Below, piece after piece: positions 7,350 to 16,076 of a DNA stretch of 36,764 nucleotides. The position numbers were made by a program, and so were the translations under genes. Source of the DNA: an uncultured Lachnospiraceae bacterium (GTDB lineage Bacteria > Bacillota > Clostridia > Lachnospirales > Lachnospiraceae); contig CAJUHG010000023.1 in NCBI GenBank assembly GCA_910586005.1, positions 1 to 36,764 of the forward strand. Reading direction: 5' to 3'. Position 1 is the stretch's first letter, and every line of letters begins with the position of its first letter. The notes under the pieces were generated by a model that was not told the DNA's origin, made no database searches, and worked only from the letters and a program-made list of their open reading frames with translations.

Positions 7350-8570
7350 TTAGTGAGAGATTAGCATATTTAAGTTTGGTCCATATCCCTGTGTAAAATT
7401 TTTCTCAGTATTCAAGTATGACATATCTGGGTTTAATTCAAAAAATAGTTTATATTCACGCAGTACATTTGGGTCACAGGAACCACGCTGAATTTTCTTT
7501 TTCCATTCTTCATAAGATTTTGTAATATAATGATTTAATTGAAAAGAATCTTTGTTATTTTTCTCATTGTCTAACTCAAGACAGCTTCTTCTTAAAACGG
7601 GATTGTATCTGGAAAATCTGTTACAGCGATTGGTCTGTATAAATTTTTTCCCAGAGGATTTCCAATCATACCAATCAGCAATCGTAGGAAAGCGTTCCAT
7701 TACAGAACCAGCAGTTTTCTTTTCTTGTCCATTGGCATTATAATGTACCCATTGACATAAAATAGAAGCATATTGCTCATGTTCCATTAGAAATTCTTTT
7801 AGGGTTTTTGTGTGATTCATTTGGATAAATTCATCTGTATCAATGGGAGCTATCCATTTTGTTTCTATTCCATAAGTCTCTAAAAAATGATTACAGGCGT
7901 CTTCTTGTGTATTTTTTGTACTTTTCCAATCTACAAATGTAATTTTATCTAGATAGGGACTATTGATAGATGTTAAAAAAGATTTTACAGGGACTGAAGA
8001 TTCATTATCATATAGATAAATATGATCAACATTGAGAACGTTTATAAAATGTTCTAACCATTCTTCTAAGTATTCATTTTCATCACGTATCAGTAATAAA
8101 ATAGATACATAATAATTGTAAGTTTTTTCTTTTTCTTCTTCTTGAAATTTATTCTGCTCATAGAGCATAATATCTTGTTTATGCGTTTCAATTAGTTCCT
8201 TTAATTTTATTTCTGATTCCTTTAAAAGTTCTCTATTCTCTTTTAGCTGTTTTGTACTTTCTTCGATAGACAAACCCTGAATAAGGTTGTCCATAAATAA
8301 TTGATTTTCATTTTGTACAAGTTGTATTTGAAGTTTTCTTTTTTCTTCTAGTTCTAATAAATTTTTTTCATAGTCATCTGGAATATCTTTTTCTAATATC
8401 GTTCCATCTATATAATATAGTTTGTCATTCAGACCTGTTTGAAAAAGTTTTTCGACCATATCACCCTCTATAAAGATATTGTCTTTGTCTTTTAAGTCTG
8501 TGTCTGTAAAAAATTTGTTATATCCAATTATCTTTTTAGTAATTGGATCAATAAATAATTGTAATTTCAT
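7350..8570 (-). CDS. Family 2/92-type glycosyltransferase with an unusual N-terminal domain
   Basis: A 406-residue protein in two parts. Residues 150-400 are a GT-A glycosyltransferase of the Glyco_tranf_2_4/GT92 type. Visible are the nucleotide-binding start (SILLLIRDENEYLEEWLEHF), VDHIYLYDNES, the metal-binding D244-T-D246 (PIDTDEFI) and a late NHYITKSYEEW motif. The sugar and acceptor cannot be predicted. Residues 1-65 (starting MKLQLFIDPITKKIIGY) form a small domain that I associate with tail or baseplate accessory proteins. A charged coiled coil at about 66-148 links the two. AAAGGA precedes the ATG. The gene sits between receptor-binding and lysis genes, with a hairpin on each side and wide spacing, like inserted cargo. 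It might modify the particle or the host surface. Confidence 0.8.
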   Translation of the reverse strand: MKLQLFIDPITKKIIGYNKFFTDTDLKDKDNIFIEGDMVEKLFQTGLNDKLYYIDGTILEKDIPDDYEKNLLELEEKRKLQIQLVQNENQLFMDNLIQGLSIEESTKQLKENRELLKESEIKLKELIETHKQDIMLYEQNKFQEEEKEKTYNYYVSILLLIRDENEYLEEWLEHFINVLNVDHIYLYDNESSVPVKSFLTSINSPYLDKITFVDWKSTKNTQEDACNHFLETYGIETKWIAPIDTDEFIQMNHTKTLKEFLMEHEQYASILCQWVHYNANGQEKKTAGSVMERFPTIADWYDWKSSGKKFIQTNRCNRFSRYNPVLRRSCLELDNEKNNKDSFQLNHYITKSYEEWKKKIQRGSCDPNVLREYKLFFELNPDMSYLNTEKNFTQGYGPNLNMLISH

Positions 8571-8686
8571 AAATAAAATCCTTTCGTTTGTGATAGGTTG
8601 CTTCCATTGCCTTTAGGCAGTGAGAGCAGCCTTATAAATTGTTACAAAAAATAATTGTTGATATATTACCTTTTATTCCCGCGAGC

Positions 8687-8744
8687 AATGCACCCACAGG
8701 GAACTTAGGAAAATAGACATGCTAAGTGCCCTGTGGGTATGCAT
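8687..8744. other. Long GC-rich inverted repeat between BppU-like and glycosyltransferase genes
   Basis: Arms of about 22 nt, centred on CACCCACAGGG and CCCTGTGGGT with CTTAG/CTAAG inside, pair almost perfectly around a 13-nt loop. No T-run follows on either strand, so it is not a standard terminator. It may be an RNA processing or stabilising stem, or a scar from gain of the glycosyltransferase module. Confidence 0.6.
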
Positions 8745-8754
8745 AGATATTTGA

Positions 8755-10365
8755 CTAAAGTGCTACAATGGAATGGATAATAATACTTCCACCAAAATCT
8801 TGGATACTTAAAGTGCCATTTGATGATAAGGTTAATGTTAGATAATTTTCTGTATTTACAGAATTATCATATCTTGGATATAATTTACAAGATGCATCAT
8901 AAATAGAGCTACATAAATTTAAATCATTTCGAACTAACAAATAGTTTTCTTCTACAAAAGTTTCATGAGAAGATACAATTCCTGCGATTCTTAAGATTGC
9001 ATAGGTACCATTATAAGAAGCTGGTGACGCTTCCATTCCTCCAGAACAACATATGTTTTGATACCATCCTGTTGTATTTGATAGATCTGTTAATGTATGT
9101 AATCCTTTTTCTGGAATAGTAAAAGAACAAGAACGGCCACTTCCTAATCGAAAAGCTCCTTGTGCGATTATAATTTCATTATTCCCTTGTGAAACACTAG
9201 AGCAAGCGGTGATAGCGCCATTTTTTAAATATACAGGTGTACTTTCAGAGCCAATTGTGGAACTAAAAGCAACTGGTTTTCCGCTGGAATTAAAATATAC
9301 AGGTTTATTGGAAGAACCTATCATAGAAGTGTTGTTAAGTGCATTTGCTTTGACTGCTGTTCCAGTGGAAGGCAAAGCCCCAATATTCTCAGGTGTTAAA
9401 TTGATCGTTCCTTTTCGGTAAGATGTTTCTGCGTTACCTTTTACACCAGTTACGGTTCCCTCTAGGAAATCCCAAAAACCATCTTCGGTACGATAGATGA
9501 TAGTTCCACCTGGATAGGTAACGCCGCTTCCGCCTTTAAAGGTGTTGTCTGTAACAAAAGAATGGGATATGGTGTACATATATCCAGCTCGTTTTGTAGC
9601 GGTTTCTAACTGAGGATATTCAATCGTACCCATAGGAAGCAAAAAGCCTTGCATTGCTTGTGAAATAAAATGTGCTTGTTCACAATAGTATTTAGCATTG
9701 TCAGTATCTTCATTTTCTCGTGTACCAGTACTTCCAATGGCATAACTTTTGGATTCAGTAGAAAAATTGTTTGCTTGCTGAGCACTAGAAGAGGCAGCAT
9801 TTGCATAGTTGTTAGCATTTGTAGCAAAAGTACTCGCTCGATTAGCTGCTTGCGTAGCAGTAGAAGCGGAGGAGCTTGCTTGTGTAGCTTTTTCTTTTAC
9901 TTGATTTGCCTGCGCTGTTGCTTGTTCTATTACATAGTGATAATCTTCCTGTGCTTTTTTTAAAGTGTCTACTAAAGTATTAAATTCATTGGAAGATTCA
10001 ATATCAGAATTTCTGACAGTAGTGTTCTTAATACTAATGGAAAAAGGCATAGTAGATAATAAGACATTTTCAAGTGTGTATAAACATAATTCTGCCTTGG
10101 CAATTCCAGGAACCAGTAACATTTGTTCTGTACAAGTAAAAGAAACGGAATGGTTTTCAGAAGCTGTACAAGTTTTTTCTACAATTGTTCCATCTGGTTT
10201 TTTCCATTTTATCATTGCATGAAAATCAGAAATATCAACTAATTTTCCATCTTCTGTAACTGTAATTTGTATTTTTCTTGAACCTGCATCTCCTTCCTTC
10301 ATAACTAGTACTTGGTGAAAATCCCTTTTCGTATCAAGGGTTAATGGATAAGTAATGATTGACAT
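8755..10365 (-). CDS. BppU-type baseplate / receptor-binding tail fibre protein
   Basis: A 536-residue protein expected at the tail tip, where it determines target binding. The first 130 residues match the BppU N-terminal fold of lactococcal TP901-1-like phages (YPLTLDTKRDF, GDAGSRKIQITVTEDGK, KWKKPDGT, GIAKAELCLYT). Next is an Ala/Ser/Thr/Gln-rich helical shaft (about 140-210), typical of trimeric fibres. A small module with YPGGTIIYRTEDGFWDF follows, then a beta-rich C-terminus that should carry the binding site. AGGAGGG precedes the ATG. It follows the distal tail gene by 46 bp. The host ligand cannot be predicted. Confidence 0.82.
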   Translation of the reverse strand: MSIITYPLTLDTKRDFHQVLVMKEGDAGSRKIQITVTEDGKLVDISDFHAMIKWKKPDGTIVEKTCTASENHSVSFTCTEQMLLVPGIAKAELCLYTLENVLLSTMPFSISIKNTTVRNSDIESSNEFNTLVDTLKKAQEDYHYVIEQATAQANQVKEKATQASSSASTATQAANRASTFATNANNYANAASSSAQQANNFSTESKSYAIGSTGTRENEDTDNAKYYCEQAHFISQAMQGFLLPMGTIEYPQLETATKRAGYMYTISHSFVTDNTFKGGSGVTYPGGTIIYRTEDGFWDFLEGTVTGVKGNAETSYRKGTINLTPENIGALPSTGTAVKANALNNTSMIGSSNKPVYFNSSGKPVAFSSTIGSESTPVYLKNGAITACSSVSQGNNEIIIAQGAFRLGSGRSCSFTIPEKGLHTLTDLSNTTGWYQNICCSGGMEASPASYNGTYAILRIAGIVSSHETFVEENYLLVRNDLNLCSSIYDASCKLYPRYDNSVNTENYLTLTLSSNGTLSIQDFGGSIIIHSIVAL

Positions 10366-10411
10366 AAAATGTCCCTCCTTTATAAATTTGTAAAGTTTAT
10401 ATAGTGAAAAA

Positions 10412-11230
10412 TTATATTCCTACTTTTACAATAGGACTGTAAGTAAATGAAATATCACATGCCACAGAATCTGCTGACAATGTAAAAATATTGTTACGAT
10501 TTTGAAAATCATTGCAGATACAAGGATAGTGAAAATTAAATTTGGATGGTAAATCTGATCTGGTAGGAATAGAAGAAGTAATTAGTTTATTTTTTCCATC
10601 TAAGGTAATTTTTTCATTTTGAGATACACTTTCTACTTTGGTAGCAGTGGAAGAGTTTTCCATTTCATTCTTTAAAATAATTTTTCCACTGCTATGACTG
10701 ATAATTGTGGTATAAGGATAAATAATACCAATCTCATCTGAGACATCATAGAGAGTAAAAGTCTCTCCTGGGCGCAAAGAATAATGGATGGTATGTTCCT
10801 CTCGAAATGCATAAGGAGAATCTGTGTAAATGGTTAATTCCAATCCTACAACTTGATTAGCAAAATTTATCTGTTTGCTGGAAAAAACTGCATTCCAATA
10901 GATATCTATATAGTTATCTGATAAAAATTTTAATTTGTGAAAGCCATCCTTGCGGCACAGCCATCTTTGAAGCGTAGATACTTCTTCTGGAGTTAAGTAA
11001 GGAGTTCCTTTACGGCAGGGGTTCTTACAAATCTGAAGCATGGCAGTATAAGTCTCTTCATATTTTGAACCATAGAAATAAAAACGGTCAGACCCAACAG
11101 GTCTGACCGTATGAAAAGAAATATCAGCTCCAGAAGATAGCGTTTCTATACCTGAGGAATTGAAAGAGCAGAGGCACATTCCATAGTCGGATAAAGAAAA
11201 TCCATCATATTCAAAATCTGTTGCATACAT
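10412..11230 (-). CDS. Distal tail protein (Dit-like, siphovirus tail component)
   Basis: A 272-residue structural protein. Dit hexamers form the ring linking the tail tube to the tip and are a hallmark of non-contractile tails of Gram-positive phages. The start, with DFEYDGFSLSDYGMCLCSF, is typical of the Sipho_tail family. The RPVGSDRFYFYGSKYEE stretch, WLCRKDGFHKLKFL and the ELTIYTDSPYAF segment fit its N-terminal half. The C-terminal half is beta-rich and would be the galectin-like lobe. AGGAGGTAACTTAT precedes the ATG. The gene comes after the tail-associated protein rather than before it, which is not the usual order. Confidence 0.82.
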   Translation of the reverse strand: MYATDFEYDGFSLSDYGMCLCSFNSSGIETLSSGADISFHTVRPVGSDRFYFYGSKYEETYTAMLQICKNPCRKGTPYLTPEEVSTLQRWLCRKDGFHKLKFLSDNYIDIYWNAVFSSKQINFANQVVGLELTIYTDSPYAFREEHTIHYSLRPGETFTLYDVSDEIGIIYPYTTIISHSSGKIILKNEMENSSTATKVESVSQNEKITLDGKNKLITSSIPTRSDLPSKFNFHYPCICNDFQNRNNIFTLSADSVACDISFTYSPIVKVGI

Positions 11231-11267
11231 ATAAGTTACCTCCTATAAGTTTTATATTTCATTTTGT

Positions 11268-11357
11268 AAATTTAAAAGTTTTTAAGTGTAATAGCTCTTA
11301 TAATTACTTTTGTGTGTTTAAAAGTATTTGTAGTTATCTTTACATACTTAATCATTC
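11268..11357 (-). repeat. Decayed 30-bp repeats past the tail-associated protein stop codon
   Basis: Three further 30-bp units continue in register with the coding repeats but carry stops and substitutions. Unit 11357-11328 reads E-stop-LSM-stop-R-stop-LQ. Unit 11327-11298 reads ILLNTQK-stop-L-stop. Unit 11297-11268 keeps only the start (ELL). The gene's present stop codon is inside the first decayed unit, so the protein was probably longer in the past. Confidence 0.75.
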
Positions 11358-14300
11358 TTGTAGTTGCTTTTGTGTATTTAGAAGTTCTTGTAGTTGTTTT
11401 TGTGTATTTAGAAGTTCTTGTAGTTTCTTTTGTGTGTTTAAAAGTTCTTGTTCTAGTTTATCTACCCTTTTTACTGTTTTTTGTACCATATAGATAGTCA
11501 GCATAATAAATTCACTGTATCTTAAGCTATAGTGGTAAACAATAGTTCCCGTTTCATCTTTAACCAGACGTTTTGTGGAATCAATGTTAATGCCATCTTC
11601 ATCTTTGTCATATTCATATATTTCATCTTTGCACAGAGCACCAAATTCCATAATATCTATGCCACATTCTTCCATTGCAATTTCAATATCTTGAGCGATT
11701 GCTCCAATATGAACTCTGTCACCATCTTGAAACATATATTGACAAGGCATAAGTTTCATAAACAATGCAAGATATTTCTCAGAAGATTCCTCATTTAAAT
11801 AGTGAATGTTTTTCTTTTTTGTGCGGTCAGAAGTTGTGATAGAATCTTTCTTTGCATAAAGCTGTGTCCAAAGGGAGTCAGATTCTCCTAGAGAAGCTAT
11901 ATTATTATCTGTGCATTTAAAATAATTATTTCTATACTCGATAAAATGGGATTTGTTACCCTTTAAGAGAAGATAAGAATTTAAATTTTCATTGCCAAGA
12001 AGGATTTTTTGATTGATAGAATCATAAAATAAAATTTTATGTCTCTGATCTGTAGAATTATCATAAACATAAAATTTCCCTTCAGAGGTTATAAGATTTC
12101 TTGCATAGATATCTCCATCTGGCGCTAAATAGTATTCAGAAGAACTTTTTGCATAGAAGATACCAGTTTCATCCAGAGAAAAATAAGTATCAAAGGTATT
12201 ATCAGTTTCTTTTCTTGCATAGCATATTCCATCATCTGTTACGCTGATACACATTCCACTTTTTTTATTTGTAACATAATAACCTGCTTGCATGCCAGCA
12301 TCATTAATATATGTATCAATAATTCCTGAACAAATTTCTGTATAGCCATAGCTTCCATAGCTTCTGAAACTGCCATCTTTAAATGTAATGTATTCTGTTT
12401 TGTCTATCTCACTACAGTTAAAGCGCAGCCCGTCTGTTCCTAAATAGATACCACCTAGTGCTGTATTTTTTAAGGAGGAGGCTTTATTGTATAAAGATTG
12501 TTCTCCAATTGTCCAGCCACCAATACTTCCTTTTGCAGAATCTAAATTAGCTCCTTTTATGGTACCTCCTTTTATGGTACCTGTACTGGTAATATTACCA
12601 GAAAAGGTGCCACCAGTTGCATGGATGGTACCAGAGAAGGTTCCATTGGAAGCTGTTATATTTCCCTTGCTATCTGTACAAAATACTTCTGTGGAGGAAT
12701 CCCCGTTTTGAGCTGTTATCAGAAACAATTTTTGTTTATTATTGGGATTGATGGTAATGGTGTTGATACCATTTGTAACAGTAAGTCCTTGACTGTTAAA
12801 TTGTAGAGAACCAGAAGTATTAGAGATTCTTAAATCTTCGCCTAAAATTTGTTCTCCTATTAGTTTTTTTGCAATAATGCCATATGTTTCTGTTTCTTCC
12901 CAGTTTTTAGAGGGATCTTTGTAAATAAATTTTCCCAAAGCAGCATCTAGTGTATTCCAATTATCATGTGTTGTGTAAATACCATTGTTTAATAGTTTAA
13001 GTTGGCAGTCGTCGTAGGTATTTTTCAGGTCATCATATTTCATTGCTAGTAAACCTTGGCTGTCAATAACTAGTGTTTGGCGGTGGGCGTTGTTGCAAAT
13101 TTTTTGATTTGTCATATCTAGTCCATCAGACACCCAGTGATTGACTTTTTTTACAGTTTCTGAGTTAAGCGCCATTTGCTTAGTGACAGCGTTATAAGAT
13201 TTTGCCATAGTTTGGGCAGATTTTAGGATACTTTTTGCATCAGACATAGTATTGTTTGCTGTATGGATCACGGTGGAAAACTCAACATCAATATCAGAAG
13301 ATGCTGCTTCAAAATTAATCTGATAGGAGAGGAGACGGAGCTTGTAAATCGTATCTTCCTTTCCAATTTGATCATCCATACGAACACGAATCCAATTGCC
13401 AACATCAAAATCTTGTAGGATAGGTTTAAATTCTGGTAATGCCAATAAATTGTTAAGAGAAGTGGAAATATTATATTGTATCGTTCCAGCTTTCAAAAGT
13501 TCTTTCTGTGCATCCTCCATAAGCCATTTGGCATGTGCAATTACTTTTTCATTGCTTTTTAAGTTATCTGAAATAATATGTTCATTTTTATATTCTCCTT
13601 CACGTCGGTAATACTGAAAAATTTTCCATAGATTTTCGGTTAAATTGTCAGTTGTTTTGTAAGTTTCTAAAAACTTTTGGAAATCCAGTTTTTCCTTTAT
13701 CTCCTTCATATATGCCTGAAGCAAAAGTAAAAATTTAGTTACTTTATGGAGCTGTTGCTCTCGTGTAGACAAAAGATTAGAGATAATGGCTAGTTTTTCT
13801 TTGTAGTTGTTTTGATATTCCAACATTTCTTGATACAAATTTCCTGATTTCTCTTTGATAGTATCTATCTGTCCAGTAAGGATTCCCAAACAGTCATTTA
13901 ACACATTTTGGAACGTAAAGAGGTTGTTTTTGCTGTGAAGTTTGGCTTCTTTCTGAAATTTATCCACAGAGGTATCTAGGGAGTAAAGATCTGTGGCTAT
14001 GGGCAATTTCTTTGAAGAGACCATATAAGAAATAGAATCTTTGGCATAGGTAATTACATCATCATTTAGTAAGATGCTTACCTGAGATGGAATATTGACA
14101 GAAACGGTTATTCCCTCTTTTTTTGCAATTGCAGAATAGTTGGAATTTGTAATTGTATTAGTAGCGTCATCTGAGTTTTGTCTATCTGTGACAGAAAAAG
14201 TTCCTTCCCATTTACCTTCATATATTTTCTTGCCATCTGTTTGTGATTTTAAAGAGACGGTGGAAGAACTTTCTGCAAGAGCAACAGAAAAAAGAGCTGT

Positions 14301-15785
14301 ATTAATAAGTGTTTTTGCCTTATTTAAGATAACATTTTCAATGCTAGATTTTATGGTATTGGAATTATTAAGACCAGAAACTGCGACTGTCCCAAAAGCT
14401 GTTGAATTTAAGAGGGAGAGCGCGTTATATTTATCATAGGTCTTCATCTCATAGGTGGGCATCATGGAAATTTCCAAAAAAGATTGTAGATCCAAAGCAT
14501 TATAGTAATATTTTACTAAATGAGACTGACCAGAAAACACGGTTGGAATCTGATAGTTATATGTGGTATAAGGTTTCTTTTTGGAAAGTTGTGATATTTC
14601 AGTTAAAACAGTATTGATGCCAGATACATAATTACTATCTTTTTTTGTGCTGTTAAAAGCTGCTGGAGCCATATAAGGCACTTGATTTGTAGTTTTATAT
14701 GTGTGTGTGGTGGTAGTTGTATCAATCACATGGTTACTGGAATATTCTTCATATTTTTTCCCATAATCTTGTAGAGCTTTTTGTAAATCCTTTGGCATAT
14801 CGGCTAAAGTTTCTGGTGAGAAATAGTAAATATAGGGACTTCCAGCCGGATTTAATTGTATAAAGGCAGCATTGATTGTCTCATCTCCACCTTCTACATA
14901 AAAACAATTTTTCAGAGAATCTATATTTCCTTCTATAGAAAGAGAGGAAGCAATATTTTCTCGATCTATCAGAATCGTGGTATCATGACCATAACCTTCT
15001 GTAATATTAGTACTTAAGCATTTGGGACATTTATCATGGAAATCACTGCGAAAATGTTTTCTTTTGCTAATGGAAGTGCCAAGAAGTTCCTCATAACATA
15101 CATTACAAGTGCTACAGAGATCATATGCATGAATCTTTCTATGGATAGAATCAAAGAAAAAAAGACATTGCATTTTTTCTGCAACCTCTCCTGTTAAAAA
15201 GTCATAGATGCTGGTGTTACTAGCAGTAAATTCAAAAGATAAACTTTTTAAGGAAGTATCTACATGCCCAATGGTATAATGGGGAGCTTTTTCAGCTAAC
15301 ACTCGATGGAGAAGAGAGTGTTTTTTCTTTTCTGTACGAGTATTTTCTGCATCTAAATCAGAGATATCTAAGTAGAATACAGTAACAGGATAGTTCTCTG
15401 TGATATTGGTTTTTAAATCCTGCTCTGTGTTGATTTCTAATCCTCGAAGCATAATCTGTCCTAACTCTGCCTCACATAGAGAAGTTGCTGTAATAGATTT
15501 TGTCTCTTGTCCTGAATCCTTGTACAGTACCTTGATTTCAAATTTTTCTTGATATTCGGGAATATAGATAGTTTTTAAATCTGTAATCTGTTCCCACAAA
15601 GGATTTAGCTTTCCATTTAGATATTTTGAAACAGCAAAAGAAAGTTCATTGGCACTGTTTAAATTTTTTCGGTAAGTGATATCAGAGGCGCCCATAAGGG
15701 CGCCATAAGATATTCCAGCCTTGGATTGTAAGACAAGTGTGGGCAGTTCTACCTGACCATTCTTTTGAAATAATAATTTTCCCAA
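11352..15785 (-). CDS. Tail-associated protein (Tal) with prophage-endopeptidase fold and S74 chaperone
   Basis: A 1477-residue tail-tip protein. The first 350 residues or so fit the phage tail/endopeptidase (Tal) family that caps the tail tube. Within them is a probable zinc site, CSTCNVC (about 224-230) with DKCPKC about 25 residues later. A helical middle follows, then a glycine-rich beta region (GTIHATGGTFSGNITSTGT), then a C-terminal Peptidase_S74 chaperone. The self-cleavage motif is TTSDRTKKKNI near residue 1319, followed by HIGAIAQD. The end is a coiled coil with three ELLNTQKQLQ-type repeats. S74 domains trimerise fibres and then cut themselves off. An in-frame GTG at 15794 overlaps the AGGAGGTG ribosome site, so I prefer the TTG at 15785, six bases after it. 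Confidence 0.87.
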   Translation of the reverse strand: MGKLLFQKNGQVELPTLVLQSKAGISYGALMGASDITYRKNLNSANELSFAVSKYLNGKLNPLWEQITDLKTIYIPEYQEKFEIKVLYKDSGQETKSITATSLCEAELGQIMLRGLEINTEQDLKTNITENYPVTVFYLDISDLDAENTRTEKKKHSLLHRVLAEKAPHYTIGHVDTSLKSLSFEFTASNTSIYDFLTGEVAEKMQCLFFFDSIHRKIHAYDLCSTCNVCYEELLGTSISKRKHFRSDFHDKCPKCLSTNITEGYGHDTTILIDRENIASSLSIEGNIDSLKNCFYVEGGDETINAAFIQLNPAGSPYIYYFSPETLADMPKDLQKALQDYGKKYEEYSSNHVIDTTTTTHTYKTTNQVPYMAPAAFNSTKKDSNYVSGINTVLTEISQLSKKKPYTTYNYQIPTVFSGQSHLVKYYYNALDLQSFLEISMMPTYEMKTYDKYNALSLLNSTAFGTVAVSGLNNSNTIKSSIENVILNKAKTLINTALFSVALAESSSTVSLKSQTDGKKIYEGKWEGTFSVTDRQNSDDATNTITNSNYSAIAKKEGITVSVNIPSQVSILLNDDVITYAKDSISYMVSSKKLPIATDLYSLDTSVDKFQKEAKLHSKNNLFTFQNVLNDCLGILTGQIDTIKEKSGNLYQEMLEYQNNYKEKLAIISNLLSTREQQLHKVTKFLLLLQAYMKEIKEKLDFQKFLETYKTTDNLTENLWKIFQYYRREGEYKNEHIISDNLKSNEKVIAHAKWLMEDAQKELLKAGTIQYNISTSLNNLLALPEFKPILQDFDVGNWIRVRMDDQIGKEDTIYKLRLLSYQINFEAASSDIDVEFSTVIHTANNTMSDAKSILKSAQTMAKSYNAVTKQMALNSETVKKVNHWVSDGLDMTNQKICNNAHRQTLVIDSQGLLAMKYDDLKNTYDDCQLKLLNNGIYTTHDNWNTLDAALGKFIYKDPSKNWEETETYGIIAKKLIGEQILGEDLRISNTSGSLQFNSQGLTVTNGINTITINPNNKQKLFLITAQNGDSSTEVFCTDSKGNITASNGTFSGTIHATGGTFSGNITSTGTIKGGTIKGANLDSAKGSIGGWTIGEQSLYNKASSLKNTALGGIYLGTDGLRFNCSEIDKTEYITFKDGSFRSYGSYGYTEICSGIIDTYINDAGMQAGYYVTNKKSGMCISVTDDGICYARKETDNTFDTYFSLDETGIFYAKSSSEYYLAPDGDIYARNLITSEGKFYVYDNSTDQRHKILFYDSINQKILLGNENLNSYLLLKGNKSHFIEYRNNYFKCTDNNIASLGESDSLWTQLYAKKDSITTSDRTKKKNIHYLNEESSEKYLALFMKLMPCQYMFQDGDRVHIGAIAQDIEIAMEECGIDIMEFGALCKDEIYEYDKDEDGINIDSTKRLVKDETGTIVYHYSLRYSEFIMLTIYMVQKTVKRVDKLEQELLNTQKKLQELLNTQKQLQELLNTQKQLQE
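11358..11447 (-). repeat. Three 30-bp coding repeats at the tail-associated protein C-terminus
   Basis: Units 11447-11418, 11417-11388 and 11387-11358 encode ELLNTQKKLQ, ELLNTQKQLQ and ELLNTQKQLQ. They extend the C-terminal coiled coil and are nearly identical in DNA, suggesting recent expansion by slippage. Confidence 0.9.
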
Positions 15786-15820
15786 GTGTTTCACCTCCTG
15801 TAATTTTTTAATAATTTGTT

Positions 15821-16066
15821 TTATAAATTATGATGTAGTATTTGATTTAGCCTTTGCTGTTGATGAATTAGTTGTTCATATTCTCTTTGATAATGTTTAT
15901 TTTCTTCTATCAGAGTAAGATAGTCTGTTTTAAGTTTTAAAAGTTCTTTGGTAAGTTGTAAAATATTGGTTTTGTCATATTCTTTTAAGGTCTGCTTTAA
16001 AGTATTATTTTCTTCAGATAGTCTTTCTATTTCTTTTTGCATGCTTTTGATTTTAGAATGAAACAT
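15821..16066 (-). CDS. Small coiled-coil protein between tape measure and tail-associated genes
   Basis: An 81-residue protein of unknown function. Nearly all of it is predicted coiled coil (heptads such as MQKEIERLSEENNTLKQTL and LTLIEENKHYQREYEQLIHQ). It has no membrane segment, cysteine or signal peptide. AGGAGG seven bases before the ATG shows it is translated. It begins 10 bp after the tape measure stop and lies 36 bp before the tail-associated gene, so it belongs to the tail operon. A role as tail-tip assembly or tape-measure partner is a guess from position. Confidence 0.75.
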   Translation of the reverse strand: MFHSKIKSMQKEIERLSEENNTLKQTLKEYDKTNILQLTKELLKLKTDYLTLIEENKHYQREYEQLIHQQQRLNQILHHNL

Positions 16067-16076
16067 AATATTCCTC

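Noticed and set aside
8671..8745. A 23-codon open frame between BppU-like and glycosyltransferase genes (XkdX-like candidate)
   Set aside because: It has no ribosome site and no XkdX-type residues, and it coincides with the long inverted repeat.
11268..11447. CRISPR array from regularly spaced 30-bp repeats
   Set aside because: Repeats are contiguous with no spacers, are coding in their intact part, and no cas genes are present.
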